This document shows positions 1 through 6,589 of a stretch of 64,000 bases of DNA, piece after piece. The notes below the pieces were generated by a model. It worked only from the letters and a program-made list of their open reading frames with translations. It was not told the DNA's origin and made no database searches. The position numbers were made by a program, and so were the translations under genes. The DNA comes from Allofournierella massiliensis. GTDB taxonomy: Bacteria; Bacillota; Clostridia; Oscillospirales; Ruminococcaceae. Position 1 is the first letter of the stretch, and the number at the start of each line of letters is the position of its first letter. Location of the stretch: NCBI RefSeq assembly GCF_004345265.1, contig NZ_SLUM01000009.1, positions 62,001 to 126,000 of the forward strand, in the 5' to 3' direction.

Positions 1-708
1 CATCACGGTGATGCCGGTGTTTTTCAGCCTGTCGTCCACGGTGCAGAGAATGATCTCGCACAGCTCATACTTGATTTTAAAGGGCTCGAAGCCCAGCATG
101 GCGTGCAGCTCATTCACCCCGGCATAGGTGGCGTTCAAAAGGAAAGGCGCTTCGGCGGCGATGTCCCCCGCCTTCACCCGCCAGGCACTGCCCACCCGCT
201 CCACCGCTTCCGGCTTGTGGCCGTAGGCAATGGTCACGTTCGGCAGCTTGGCCAGCTCCTTCAGAAAATACTCCTTGAGCACCTGAGCGTCGTAGGTGTA
301 TTCGGTGGTCAGAAACGCGCCGTCGCACTGGCCCGGGTTGAAATATTTGGTGGGGGCCACATCGTCGCAGCGGATGTTCGCCGCAGCGCAGAAATCCCGG
401 AACTCCCGGGCATTGGTCCAGGAAAAATGGGCGCTGGTGGCATAGACCTGATCGAATTCCTTTAAAAGGCAGAAGTCATAATCCCGGCAGAAGCGCTCAA
501 AATAATGGGCGCTCTTGATGGCCGTGGAATAGCTGCGGGGGTAGTGGTAACCCATGTGCACCCGGGCCTGGTTGATGTAGGTGGCCCGCATAAAGGGGCC
601 GGCATCCTTTTCCAGCACCAGCACCCGCTGGCCCGCAGCGCCGCATTTCTGCGCCGCGTACAGGCCATAAAGGCCCGCGCCCACAATGATCTTATCGTAA
701 ACCTGCAT
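1..708 (-). CDS. FAD-dependent oxidoreductase, C-terminal part beyond window edge
   Basis: The reading frame is open from an ATG at 708-706 to base 1, so 236 codons are visible and the gene continues outside the window. The N-terminus has the FAD-binding Rossmann signature GAGLYG at residues 10-15, followed by an acidic strand end (VLVLEKD). This is typical of the DAO/amine-oxidase and UDP-galactopyranose-mutase-like flavoproteins. A GGGGAG ribosome binding site precedes the start. The upstream glycosyltransferase ends 15 bases away, so this is the last visible gene of a four-gene sugar operon transcribed leftward from about 3260. Its place in a surface-sugar operon suggests action on a nucleotide- or lipid-linked sugar, but the substrate cannot be read from the sequence. 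Confidence 0.85.
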   Translation of the reverse strand, partial: MQVYDKIIVGAGLYGLYAAQKCGAAGQRVLVLEKDAGPFMRATYINQARVHMGYHYPRSYSTAIKSAHYFERFCRDYDFCLLKEFDQVYATSAHFSWTNAREFRDFCAAANIRCDDVAPTKYFNPGQCDGAFLTTEYTYDAQVLKEYFLKELAKLPNVTIAYGHKPEAVERVGSAWRVKAGDIAAEAPFLLNATYAGVNELHAMLGFEPFKIKYELCEIILCTVDDRLKNTGITVM

Positions 709-723
709 GTCGCATTCTCCCCT

Positions 724-1521
724 TTAAGGGTTGTATTTTCCCCGCAGTGCGGCGAACAAAATTTTCAGCAGATTGGTGTTGCCCTGCAAGCCCTTGATCT
801 TGGTGGGGGTGGGCTCGTTCCTGGGATAAGCTCGCTCCACCGGCACCTCGCAGGCCTTGAGGCCCAGCTGGGTGGCACGCACGCTCAGGTAAGCCAGCAG
901 TTCGTAGCCCACGAACACATCCCGCAGGGGCTTCACCAGCGGATGGGTCAGATAGGCCCGGCTGTAGCCCCGGTAGGCGTTGGTGGTATCGGTAAACCAG
1001 TGGCGGGCCGCCAGACTGATCACCGGCGCGTGAATCAGGCGCACCGCCCAGTAACGGCTGACGGGGGTATTGATGGCTTTGCCGCCGGGGATAAACCGGC
1101 TGCCCTGAATCAGGTCGTAGCCTTCCTCCAGCTTTTCAATAAAGAGGGGCACGCTCTCGATGGAATCCTTGTTGTTGCCGTCGATGGTCAGAATCCCCTC
1201 GTAGCCCCGTTCCAGCGCATAGTGGATGCCCATGCGCAGCTGGGCCCCCTGCTTGCCGGGGCCCTTTTTGGTGAGCAGAGTGTTCACGCCCCGGCGCTCC
1301 AGGCCCCGGGGCTCCATGCTGCCGTCGGTGGAGCCGCCGTCGCACAGGATGATGTCACACAGACCATCCACGGCGCCCTTCTGGGCCCGTTCCAACTCGG
1401 TGAGGATGCGCTTGCCCTCGTTGATGATGGGGATGAGCAGGCAGTAGTCACTGCGCTTTTCCCGGAAGGCGTCCACCGTGTAGTCCGGCACGCCGGGCAC
1501 GTTTTTCACCCATTCGCTCAT
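724..1521 (-). CDS. Glycosyltransferase family 2, DPM1-like
   Basis: This 265-aa protein has a GT-A family 2 fold without obvious membrane segments. PIINEG (residues 31-36) is the first strand and nucleotide-binding start. DGGSTDGS (61-68) is the classical GT2 motif, and the LTIDGNNKD segment near 111-119 occupies the metal-binding D-x-D position. A QGSRFIPGG segment near 139-147 resembles dolichol-phosphate mannosyltransferase-type enzymes, which load sugars onto polyprenyl phosphate. Its ATG overlaps the stop of the upstream isomerase (ATGA), showing tight translational coupling. Donor and acceptor are unknown; polyprenyl-phosphate glycosylation for surface-glycan building is the likeliest role. 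Confidence 0.88.
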   Translation of the reverse strand: MSEWVKNVPGVPDYTVDAFREKRSDYCLLIPIINEGKRILTELERAQKGAVDGLCDIILCDGGSTDGSMEPRGLERRGVNTLLTKKGPGKQGAQLRMGIHYALERGYEGILTIDGNNKDSIESVPLFIEKLEEGYDLIQGSRFIPGGKAINTPVSRYWAVRLIHAPVISLAARHWFTDTTNAYRGYSRAYLTHPLVKPLRDVFVGYELLAYLSVRATQLGLKACEVPVERAYPRNEPTPTKIKGLQGNTNLLKILFAALRGKYNP

Positions 1522-2303
1522 GCGCCGAACACCTCCGCCACATATTCCAGGCTGCGGCGCACGGTGTCCGTGTCCGCGGTTTTCATCTCCAGCGACACAT
1601 AGCCCTGATAATCCAGCGCGCCCAGCAGCAGCGCCAGTTCCCGGTGAATCGCCCGCTTTTCGATGGGGGCAAGGCCCGGCTCGCTGATGTGCACATGGCT
1701 CACATATTTCATATCCGCCGCGAAGTCGTTGGGCCGCTCGCCATTGGCGATCATGGTGCCCACGTCCAGCGTGACGCCAAGGCCGGGGCTGTCCAGCTTT
1801 TTAGCCATGGCGAAGGCATCGGCGGTGGTGTTGATGTAATTGGTGTTATACACCGGGGGATTCGCCTCCAGACCGATGACCACCTGCCGCTGGGCCGCCA
1901 TCCAGGCAATGCGGCTTAAAAAGTCCTCACCCTGCTGCGGGTCGGCGCCTTCCGGCATATTCCGGTTGCGGGGGCAGCCGAACACCAGATTCCGGCAGCG
2001 GCAGCTCACCGCGAACTCAATGGCCCGCAGGGTGTATTCCTCCAGCTCCTTCGCCTCGTCCGGGTTGAAGATATTGCCGGTTTTGCCGAACCAGATGCTC
2101 TGCATGCTGGGGACGGCAAAGCCGTATTTCTGGTGCATGACGCCGGCAAACAGGGCCGCGCCCGCCGGGCAGTCATAGGGGTTTTCCGGGATCACCCGGG
2201 TGGGGGCGATCTCGATGCCCTGATAGCCCAGGTCCTTCAAAAGCTGCCAGACCTGCTCGTCGTTTTCAGCGGCCCAGCCGATGTTGGAAGCCGATAATTT
2301 CAT
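1518..2303 (-). CDS. Sugar phosphate isomerase/epimerase (xylose isomerase-like TIM barrel)
   Basis: A 261-aa AP-endonuclease-2/xylose-isomerase-like barrel. The start MKLSASNIGW at 2303 is chosen over a longer frame because it begins the first barrel strand, follows a GGATGGACGGA stretch and forms an ATGA overlap with the upstream epimerase stop. Likely metal ligands are the Glu of GLEANPP, the Asp of LDVGTM, the His of HVHISEPG and the Glu of SLEMK, in the usual order for this superfamily. It sits between a nucleotide-sugar epimerase-like gene and a GT2 gene, so a sugar or sugar-acid isomerisation feeding glycan synthesis is likely. The exact substrate is unknown. Confidence 0.85.
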   Translation of the reverse strand: MKLSASNIGWAAENDEQVWQLLKDLGYQGIEIAPTRVIPENPYDCPAGAALFAGVMHQKYGFAVPSMQSIWFGKTGNIFNPDEAKELEEYTLRAIEFAVSCRCRNLVFGCPRNRNMPEGADPQQGEDFLSRIAWMAAQRQVVIGLEANPPVYNTNYINTTADAFAMAKKLDSPGLGVTLDVGTMIANGERPNDFAADMKYVSHVHISEPGLAPIEKRAIHRELALLLGALDYQGYVSLEMKTADTDTVRRSLEYVAEVFGA

Positions 2304-3223
2304 TCCGTCCATCCTTTCATAAAGGCGCAGATATTCGCCAGCTCTTCTTTCTCGGTGCAAAGGTAGCCATCCCTGCCGCCGAAGGCCTCGGCGTGCAGGG
2401 TGCGCAGATCGTAGTCGAAGGGCTGCGCCGCCAGATGATTTTCAAAATGGCCGCCGGCCACCGCCTCATATACCCGGGCGGCGCTCACCGGGGGCGTTGC
2501 CAGATGCAGCACCCGCAAATCCAGCTCCAGAGCCTTCTGAATGTCCGCCCAGAGGCGGCGCAGGTCGTAGAACTGGTAGGCCGAGCGGCTGTCGGTAAAG
2601 GCCAGCGCGTTGAAGTCGTTGGCCGCAAACCACTGTTTCAAGGCTGCGGAGTCCTGACTGCCGTTCAATTTATAAAAGTTATTGCCCGCGTCGGAGTAGG
2701 CGTTTTTCACCAGCTCACTCTTTGCCGCCAGCTCCTCATACTTGGCCGGGCGCAGCAGCGCCGGGGTAATGGTGTGCAGGTCGTACAGAAAGTTCTTTTT
2801 CAGGCCCAGACCATACAGGGCGGGCAGGCGCACGATCAGAGCGTCCGGCCAGTCCTCGCGCACCCAGCGCTCCAGCTGCAGCCGGTTGGCCCCGTAGGCC
2901 GCAAGGCCCTCAGGCTGGGGCTCGTCCGCTTCGGTTTTGCCTCTGCTATCTACATAAACACAGATGGAGGAGATCAGCACCAGCTTTTTGGGCGCAAGGC
3001 GACGCAGGTTTTCCCGGGCCGCGCGCATTACCGCCAGATCCGCCTCCGGGTCCTGATTGGCCAGAAACATGGCGGCGGGCACACCGGCATAAACCACCAG
3101 ATCGTTCTCCCTGCCAAAGCCCTGTTGCACATTGCTGGAATGGTAGGCCGCATCGAAGGGATGACTCGCCATCAGGTTGCCTCCCACAAAGCCGGTACTG
3201 CCCACCAGAACACTGTTTGCCAT
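2300..3223 (-). CDS. NAD-dependent epimerase/dehydratase (extended SDR)
   Basis: A 307-aa protein starting MANSVLVGSTG at 3223, preceded by GAAAGGAG. The nucleotide-binding glycine motif GSTGFVG is at residues 8-14. A LISSICVYVD strand and a following YGANR segment sit where extended short-chain dehydrogenases carry Ser and Y-x3-K; here the lysine position is arginine. It is the first gene of the leftward operon that continues with the isomerase, GT2 and FAD oxidoreductase. Family knowledge points to a nucleotide-sugar epimerase, dehydratase or reductase. The Lys-to-Arg change leaves catalytic competence open. Confidence 0.85.
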   Translation of the reverse strand: MANSVLVGSTGFVGGNLMASHPFDAAYHSSNVQQGFGRENDLVVYAGVPAAMFLANQDPEADLAVMRAARENLRRLAPKKLVLISSICVYVDSRGKTEADEPQPEGLAAYGANRLQLERWVREDWPDALIVRLPALYGLGLKKNFLYDLHTITPALLRPAKYEELAAKSELVKNAYSDAGNNFYKLNGSQDSAALKQWFAANDFNALAFTDSRSAYQFYDLRRLWADIQKALELDLRVLHLATPPVSAARVYEAVAGGHFENHLAAQPFDYDLRTLHAEAFGGRDGYLCTEKEELANICAFMKGWTE

Positions 3224-3268
3224 GCCGCTGCTCCTTTCGCCGCTTTTTCTCATAGTCATACAGGGTAC

Positions 3269-3297
3269 ATTATACACAAAAAGCCCCGAAGTTACAA
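3269..3297 (-). promoter_or_regulatory. Sigma-A promoter of the leftward sugar operon
   Basis: On the minus strand, -35 TTGTAA (3297-3292), a 17-bp spacer and a perfect -10 TATAAT (3274-3269) with an upstream TG. Transcription would start about 3262, 40 bases before the epimerase ATG. Confidence 0.8.
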
Positions 3298-3329
3298 GGT
3301 TCGCGCCCGTTTGAGGCCCTTTTTCCATT

Positions 3330-3372
3330 GTAAGAAAACCGTAAGAGAAACCACCCTCCGGCTGTAAGAATC
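3330..3372 (+). promoter_or_regulatory. Direct-repeat operator candidate, GTAAGA copies
   Basis: GTAAGA occurs at 3330, 3341 and 3364. The first two copies are exactly 11 bp apart and the third is 23 bp further on. Direct repeats with an 11-bp period are what PhoB/OmpR-type regulators bind. They lie just upstream of the -10 of the response-regulator operon, so autoregulation is likely. The same block lies upstream of the divergent sugar promoter and could influence it too. Confidence 0.5.
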
Positions 3373-3376
3373 CTTT

Positions 3377-3384
3377 GCTATAAT
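3377..3384 (+). promoter_or_regulatory. Extended -10 promoter of the first two-component operon
   Basis: TGC followed by TATAAT (3379-3384). No good -35 lies 17 bp upstream, as expected for an activator-dependent or extended -10 promoter. The GTAAGA repeats sit where an activator would bind. Confidence 0.6.
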
Positions 3385-3471
3385 AAGGATGCGCTCAAAG
3401 GGGCCTTGGAAAACGCCCCGGTTTTGGCTACAATCAACAAAAGAGCGGTTTTGCAAAGAGGAGGCGGTTTC

Positions 3472-4173
3472 ATGGACCAGCAGGCCTGTATCCTGGTGGT
3501 GGACGACGACGCCGACATCGTGAACGCGGTGCGGCTTTATCTGGAAAAAGAGGGTTTTTGCGTATACGGCGCGTCGGACGGCTTTGAAGCGCTGGATGTT
3601 CTTGAACAGCGCACAGTACACCTGATTTTAATGGATGTGATGATGCCCCGGATGGACGGTTTTTCCGCCATTCTGCGCATCCGGCAGAAACACAACCTGC
3701 CCATTCTGGTGATGAGCGCAAAAACCGAGGACAGCGACAAGGTGCTGGGGCTCTCCATCGGGGCGGACGACTACATTTCCAAGCCCTTCAGCCCCACCGA
3801 GCTGGTAGCACGGGTGAAAAGTCATCTGCGCCGGTACCTGACCCTGGGCGGCGCGCAGTCCGGCGGCCCGCTGGTGCGGGTGGGGCGGCTGGAATACGAC
3901 TTTGAAGCCCATCAGCTCACGGCGGACGGCGAGCCGGTGCGGCTGACCCCCACCGAGACCCGGATCATGGAACTGTTCTTCCGCAGCCCGGGGCGGGTGT
4001 TCTCGGCGGAAGAAATCTATGCCGGCGCCTGGGGCGAGGGCAATGTGTACGCCCCGGAGAATACCGTGATGGTGCACATCCGGCGCATCCGGGAAAAAAT
4101 TGAACTGAATCCGAAGGAACCGGAATATGTAAAGGTGGTGTGGGGTCTTGGCTATAAACTGGAAAAGCACTGA
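3472..4173 (+). CDS. OmpR/PhoB-family response regulator
   Basis: A 233-aa DNA-binding response regulator. The receiver domain has the acidic pocket DDD near residues 11-13, phospho-acceptor Asp55 in LILMDVMMP, Ser82 and Lys104. The C-terminal winged helix ends with the usual VKVVWGLGYKLEK. The start MDQQAC is set by a GAGGAGG site 8 bases upstream; an earlier in-frame ATG at 3406 lacks one and lies close to the transcription start. The histidine kinase overlaps its 3' end by 26 bases. The 11-bp-spaced repeats upstream suggest it controls its own promoter. Target genes are not evident. Confidence 0.93.
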   Translation: MDQQACILVVDDDADIVNAVRLYLEKEGFCVYGASDGFEALDVLEQRTVHLILMDVMMPRMDGFSAILRIRQKHNLPILVMSAKTEDSDKVLGLSIGADDYISKPFSPTELVARVKSHLRRYLTLGGAQSGGPLVRVGRLEYDFEAHQLTADGEPVRLTPTETRIMELFFRSPGRVFSAEEIYAGAWGEGNVYAPENTVMVHIRRIREKIELNPKEPEYVKVVWGLGYKLEKH

Positions 4174-6379
4174 GGGCAAAAAATGGCCGCTGATCGTTCG
4201 CATTCTGGCGGGCTGGATGGCGGCGGTGTGCGCGTTTCTGATCTTTTACTGCATCCCGCTGGATGACCGGCTGGTGCAGATTTTTCTGCAGGGGCCCCGC
4301 TCCTATTCTGCGCTGATGAACCGGGAAATCGAGGCGGTACCGGAATACCAGTATTTTTTGAGCACCGTTTACTACCATGCCCGGGTGCTGTGCGCCGACG
4401 GGCTGGTCACCCCCAGCGGTGAGGCCCTCGCTCCCCAGGCGGTAGCGCAGCAGAAGCTGCTTTCCCGGCAGGCGCTGGAACAACTGCAGCAGAGTGAGGA
4501 ATACACCAGCCGGGACATCCTGCTGTATCTGAGCGCCGAGGGCGAAGAGACCATCTCATCCTCCCTGCTCCGCTCTCCGGATGAGATCCCCCAGGGCTAC
4601 GAAATCGTCTTTCAGTTGAAGGACGGCAGCATCGGCGGCAACAGCCTTTTGCTGGACGTCTGTGACCAGATGTCTTATCTGGTCAGTGTAACCGCCTTCA
4701 GCAGCACTCAGGAGATTCTTGTCGAGGACATCACCCCCACCCGGGTGGAACCGCAGGGCTTTCTGTCCAATGCGAAGCTGGTGATCGCGGTCAAGCAGGT
4801 CCCCTCCAGCGACACCGGCACCCTCGGCTTTGCCTACCGGTGGATCAACAATTCCACCGTGCCCATCATCGCCCGCATTCTGGTGGGGCTGGGCGCCTGG
4901 GGGCTGCTCTGCCTGGCGGTATGGCTTGCTCTGTGGAAAAAGCGGCGGGCGGCAGCCCAATGGGCGGCCGGGCTTTTGCGCCGGGTTCCCTTGCTGGTGA
5001 AGCTGCCTGCTCTGATTTTCCTGCTCTTCTCCGGCTATCTTCTGCTGGCCATCCTGAGCTGCGCGGCGCAAAGCTACCTGTATGGCTACTCGGTCACCTT
5101 CTTTGCGTCCCCCTTCCTGACGGCGTTTCTTCTGGTGATCGATCTGCCGCTGGTCTGGCTGTTCTGGCTGGAATTCCGCTTTAATCTGCGCCACACCCTG
5201 CGCACCAGCCTGACCGCCCGCCTGATCCGCCGATACAAGCAGTTTGCCGCCGCCCAGCCATGGAAACGTCAGGCAGCCCTGAGCCTGTTGGCGCCTATCC
5301 TGATCGGGCCTCCCTGCCTGATGGCGGCGCTGCCTCTGTCCTTCTTCTGCTATTACAAGGTCTTTTATTTCTTGGATTTGCAGCTGGCTGTTCTTCTGTT
5401 TCTTGCCCTCTTCCTGGGCGGTGCTTTCCTTTTTGTAGCCGGTATTGTTCGTCTGCTCCGTTTTCTGGAGCAGGCGAATCAACTGGCGGATAAGCTGGCC
5501 GCCCTGCGCGCCGGGCAGCATACCGCCCCGCTGGCCCTGCCCGAGGGTTCTCTCTGTGCGGTGCCCGCGGCGGACCTGAACGCGCTGGAAGAAGGCATTC
5601 AGGCCCGGGTGGAACAGCAGATGAAGGCCGAACGGCTCAAGCTGGAGCTGATCACCAATGTGTCCCACGACCTGAAAACACCCCTGACCAGCATCATCAA
5701 CTATGCGGGGCTTCTCTGTGAGGAACCGCTTGACCAGCCCGCGGCGGACTACGCCAAAATCCTGAAGGTCAAGGCTGACCGGCTGAAAACCATGGTGCGG
5801 GATGTGTTCGAGGTGAGCAAGGCCGCCAGCGGCGAGCTGCCGTTGCAGACCCGGCCGCTGGATCTGGCAAAGCTGATCCGCCAGACGCTGGCGGATATGG
5901 ATGAAGCCATTGCAGCCAGCCCCCTCTCCTTTGTGACCCAGCTGCCGGAACAGGCCTGGGTCTGCGCGGATGGCGACCGGCTGTATCGGGTGTTCCAGAA
6001 TCTTTATACCAACGCACTGGCCTACTCGCTGCCCGGCAGCCGGGTCTATACCCAGATGGAACGGGGCGAAAGCCGGGTTTCCATCAGCATCAAAAACGTG
6101 ACCCGGGATCCCATTGCCCCGGAGGATGCGGAGCATCTTCTGGAACGGTTCGTGCGGGGGGATTCCGCCCGCAGCGGCGAGGGCAGCGGCCTTGGCCTTT
6201 CCATCGCCAAGAGCTTTGCCGAGGCCTGCGGCGGCCGGTTCTCGGTTCACGCGGTGGCGGATCTGTTCTGTGTACTGGTGGAGTTTCCCCTCTGCCCGCC
6301 GCCTGCATCGGAACCGGAAACAGAGTATCCTTCTCAACCGGCTTATGAGCCATCTGACCCGGCAGAGCCACCCGTCTGA
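4148..6379 (+). CDS. Membrane sensor histidine kinase with polytopic sensor region
   Basis: A 743-aa kinase read from a TTG at 4148 inside the regulator gene; a purine-rich GGTGGTGTGGGG precedes it, and no ATG lies in frame until inside the first membrane segment. TM1 (about 17-38) is followed by an extracytoplasmic domain of ~190 residues and then about five more membrane helices up to residue ~440. The HisKA box has the phosphorylatable His507 in NVSHDLKTPLTS. The ATPase domain has the N-box segment NLYTNALAYS and the G-box GEGSGLGLS. A Pro/Glu-rich tail ends the protein. It is the partner of the overlapping response regulator. The signal is unknown; many TM helices after the extracellular domain suggest membrane-linked sensing. 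Confidence 0.9.
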   Translation: MAINWKSTEGKKWPLIVRILAGWMAAVCAFLIFYCIPLDDRLVQIFLQGPRSYSALMNREIEAVPEYQYFLSTVYYHARVLCADGLVTPSGEALAPQAVAQQKLLSRQALEQLQQSEEYTSRDILLYLSAEGEETISSSLLRSPDEIPQGYEIVFQLKDGSIGGNSLLLDVCDQMSYLVSVTAFSSTQEILVEDITPTRVEPQGFLSNAKLVIAVKQVPSSDTGTLGFAYRWINNSTVPIIARILVGLGAWGLLCLAVWLALWKKRRAAAQWAAGLLRRVPLLVKLPALIFLLFSGYLLLAILSCAAQSYLYGYSVTFFASPFLTAFLLVIDLPLVWLFWLEFRFNLRHTLRTSLTARLIRRYKQFAAAQPWKRQAALSLLAPILIGPPCLMAALPLSFFCYYKVFYFLDLQLAVLLFLALFLGGAFLFVAGIVRLLRFLEQANQLADKLAALRAGQHTAPLALPEGSLCAVPAADLNALEEGIQARVEQQMKAERLKLELITNVSHDLKTPLTSIINYAGLLCEEPLDQPAADYAKILKVKADRLKTMVRDVFEVSKAASGELPLQTRPLDLAKLIRQTLADMDEAIAASPLSFVTQLPEQAWVCADGDRLYRVFQNLYTNALAYSLPGSRVYTQMERGESRVSISIKNVTRDPIAPEDAEHLLERFVRGDSARSGEGSGLGLSIAKSFAEACGGRFSVHAVADLFCVLVEFPLCPPPASEPETEYPSQPAYEPSDPAEPPV

Positions 6380-6383
6380 TCAT

Positions 6384-6417
6384 ATCTCCCCGGCTTTCAG
6401 GGCCGGGGAGATTTTTT
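6384..6417 (+). terminator. Intrinsic terminator after the first two-component operon
   Basis: A perfect 11-bp stem, ATCTCCCCGGC / GCCGGGGAGAT, with a 7-base loop and a T run. Confidence 0.9.
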
Positions 6418-6505
6418 ATTCACTGGTGGAAAATCCACCGTTTTCCGCCAACAGTAACCGTCAAATCCCTCCGCGGCTCTTTCCTTCCGTTCAAAATTCG
6501 ATTAT

Positions 6506-6522
6506 ACTGTATAAAATACAGT
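6506..6522. promoter_or_regulatory. Inverted repeat overlapping a possible promoter of the EAL gene
   Basis: ACTGTAT-AAA-ATACAGT is a perfect 7-3-7 inverted repeat, about 65 bp before the EAL gene. It overlaps a TATACT (6503-6508) that could be a -10, although no good -35 is visible. It may be a repressor operator. Confidence 0.35.
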
Positions 6523-6589
6523 TGATTTTTTCACAATACATCCCCCGTACACTTGCCGGGGGAGCTCTGCCAGGAAGGGAGCGTTGCCC

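Noticed and set aside
3406-3471. Longer N-terminus of the first response regulator
   Set aside because: The upstream ATG lacks a ribosome site and lies close to the predicted transcription start, whereas the ATG at 3472 follows GAGGAGG and begins the receiver domain.
6506-6522. Resemblance of the palindrome to the E. coli LexA box (CTGT-N8-ACAG)
   Set aside because: The spacing is N7, and Firmicute LexA recognises a different sequence (GAAC-N4-GTTC).
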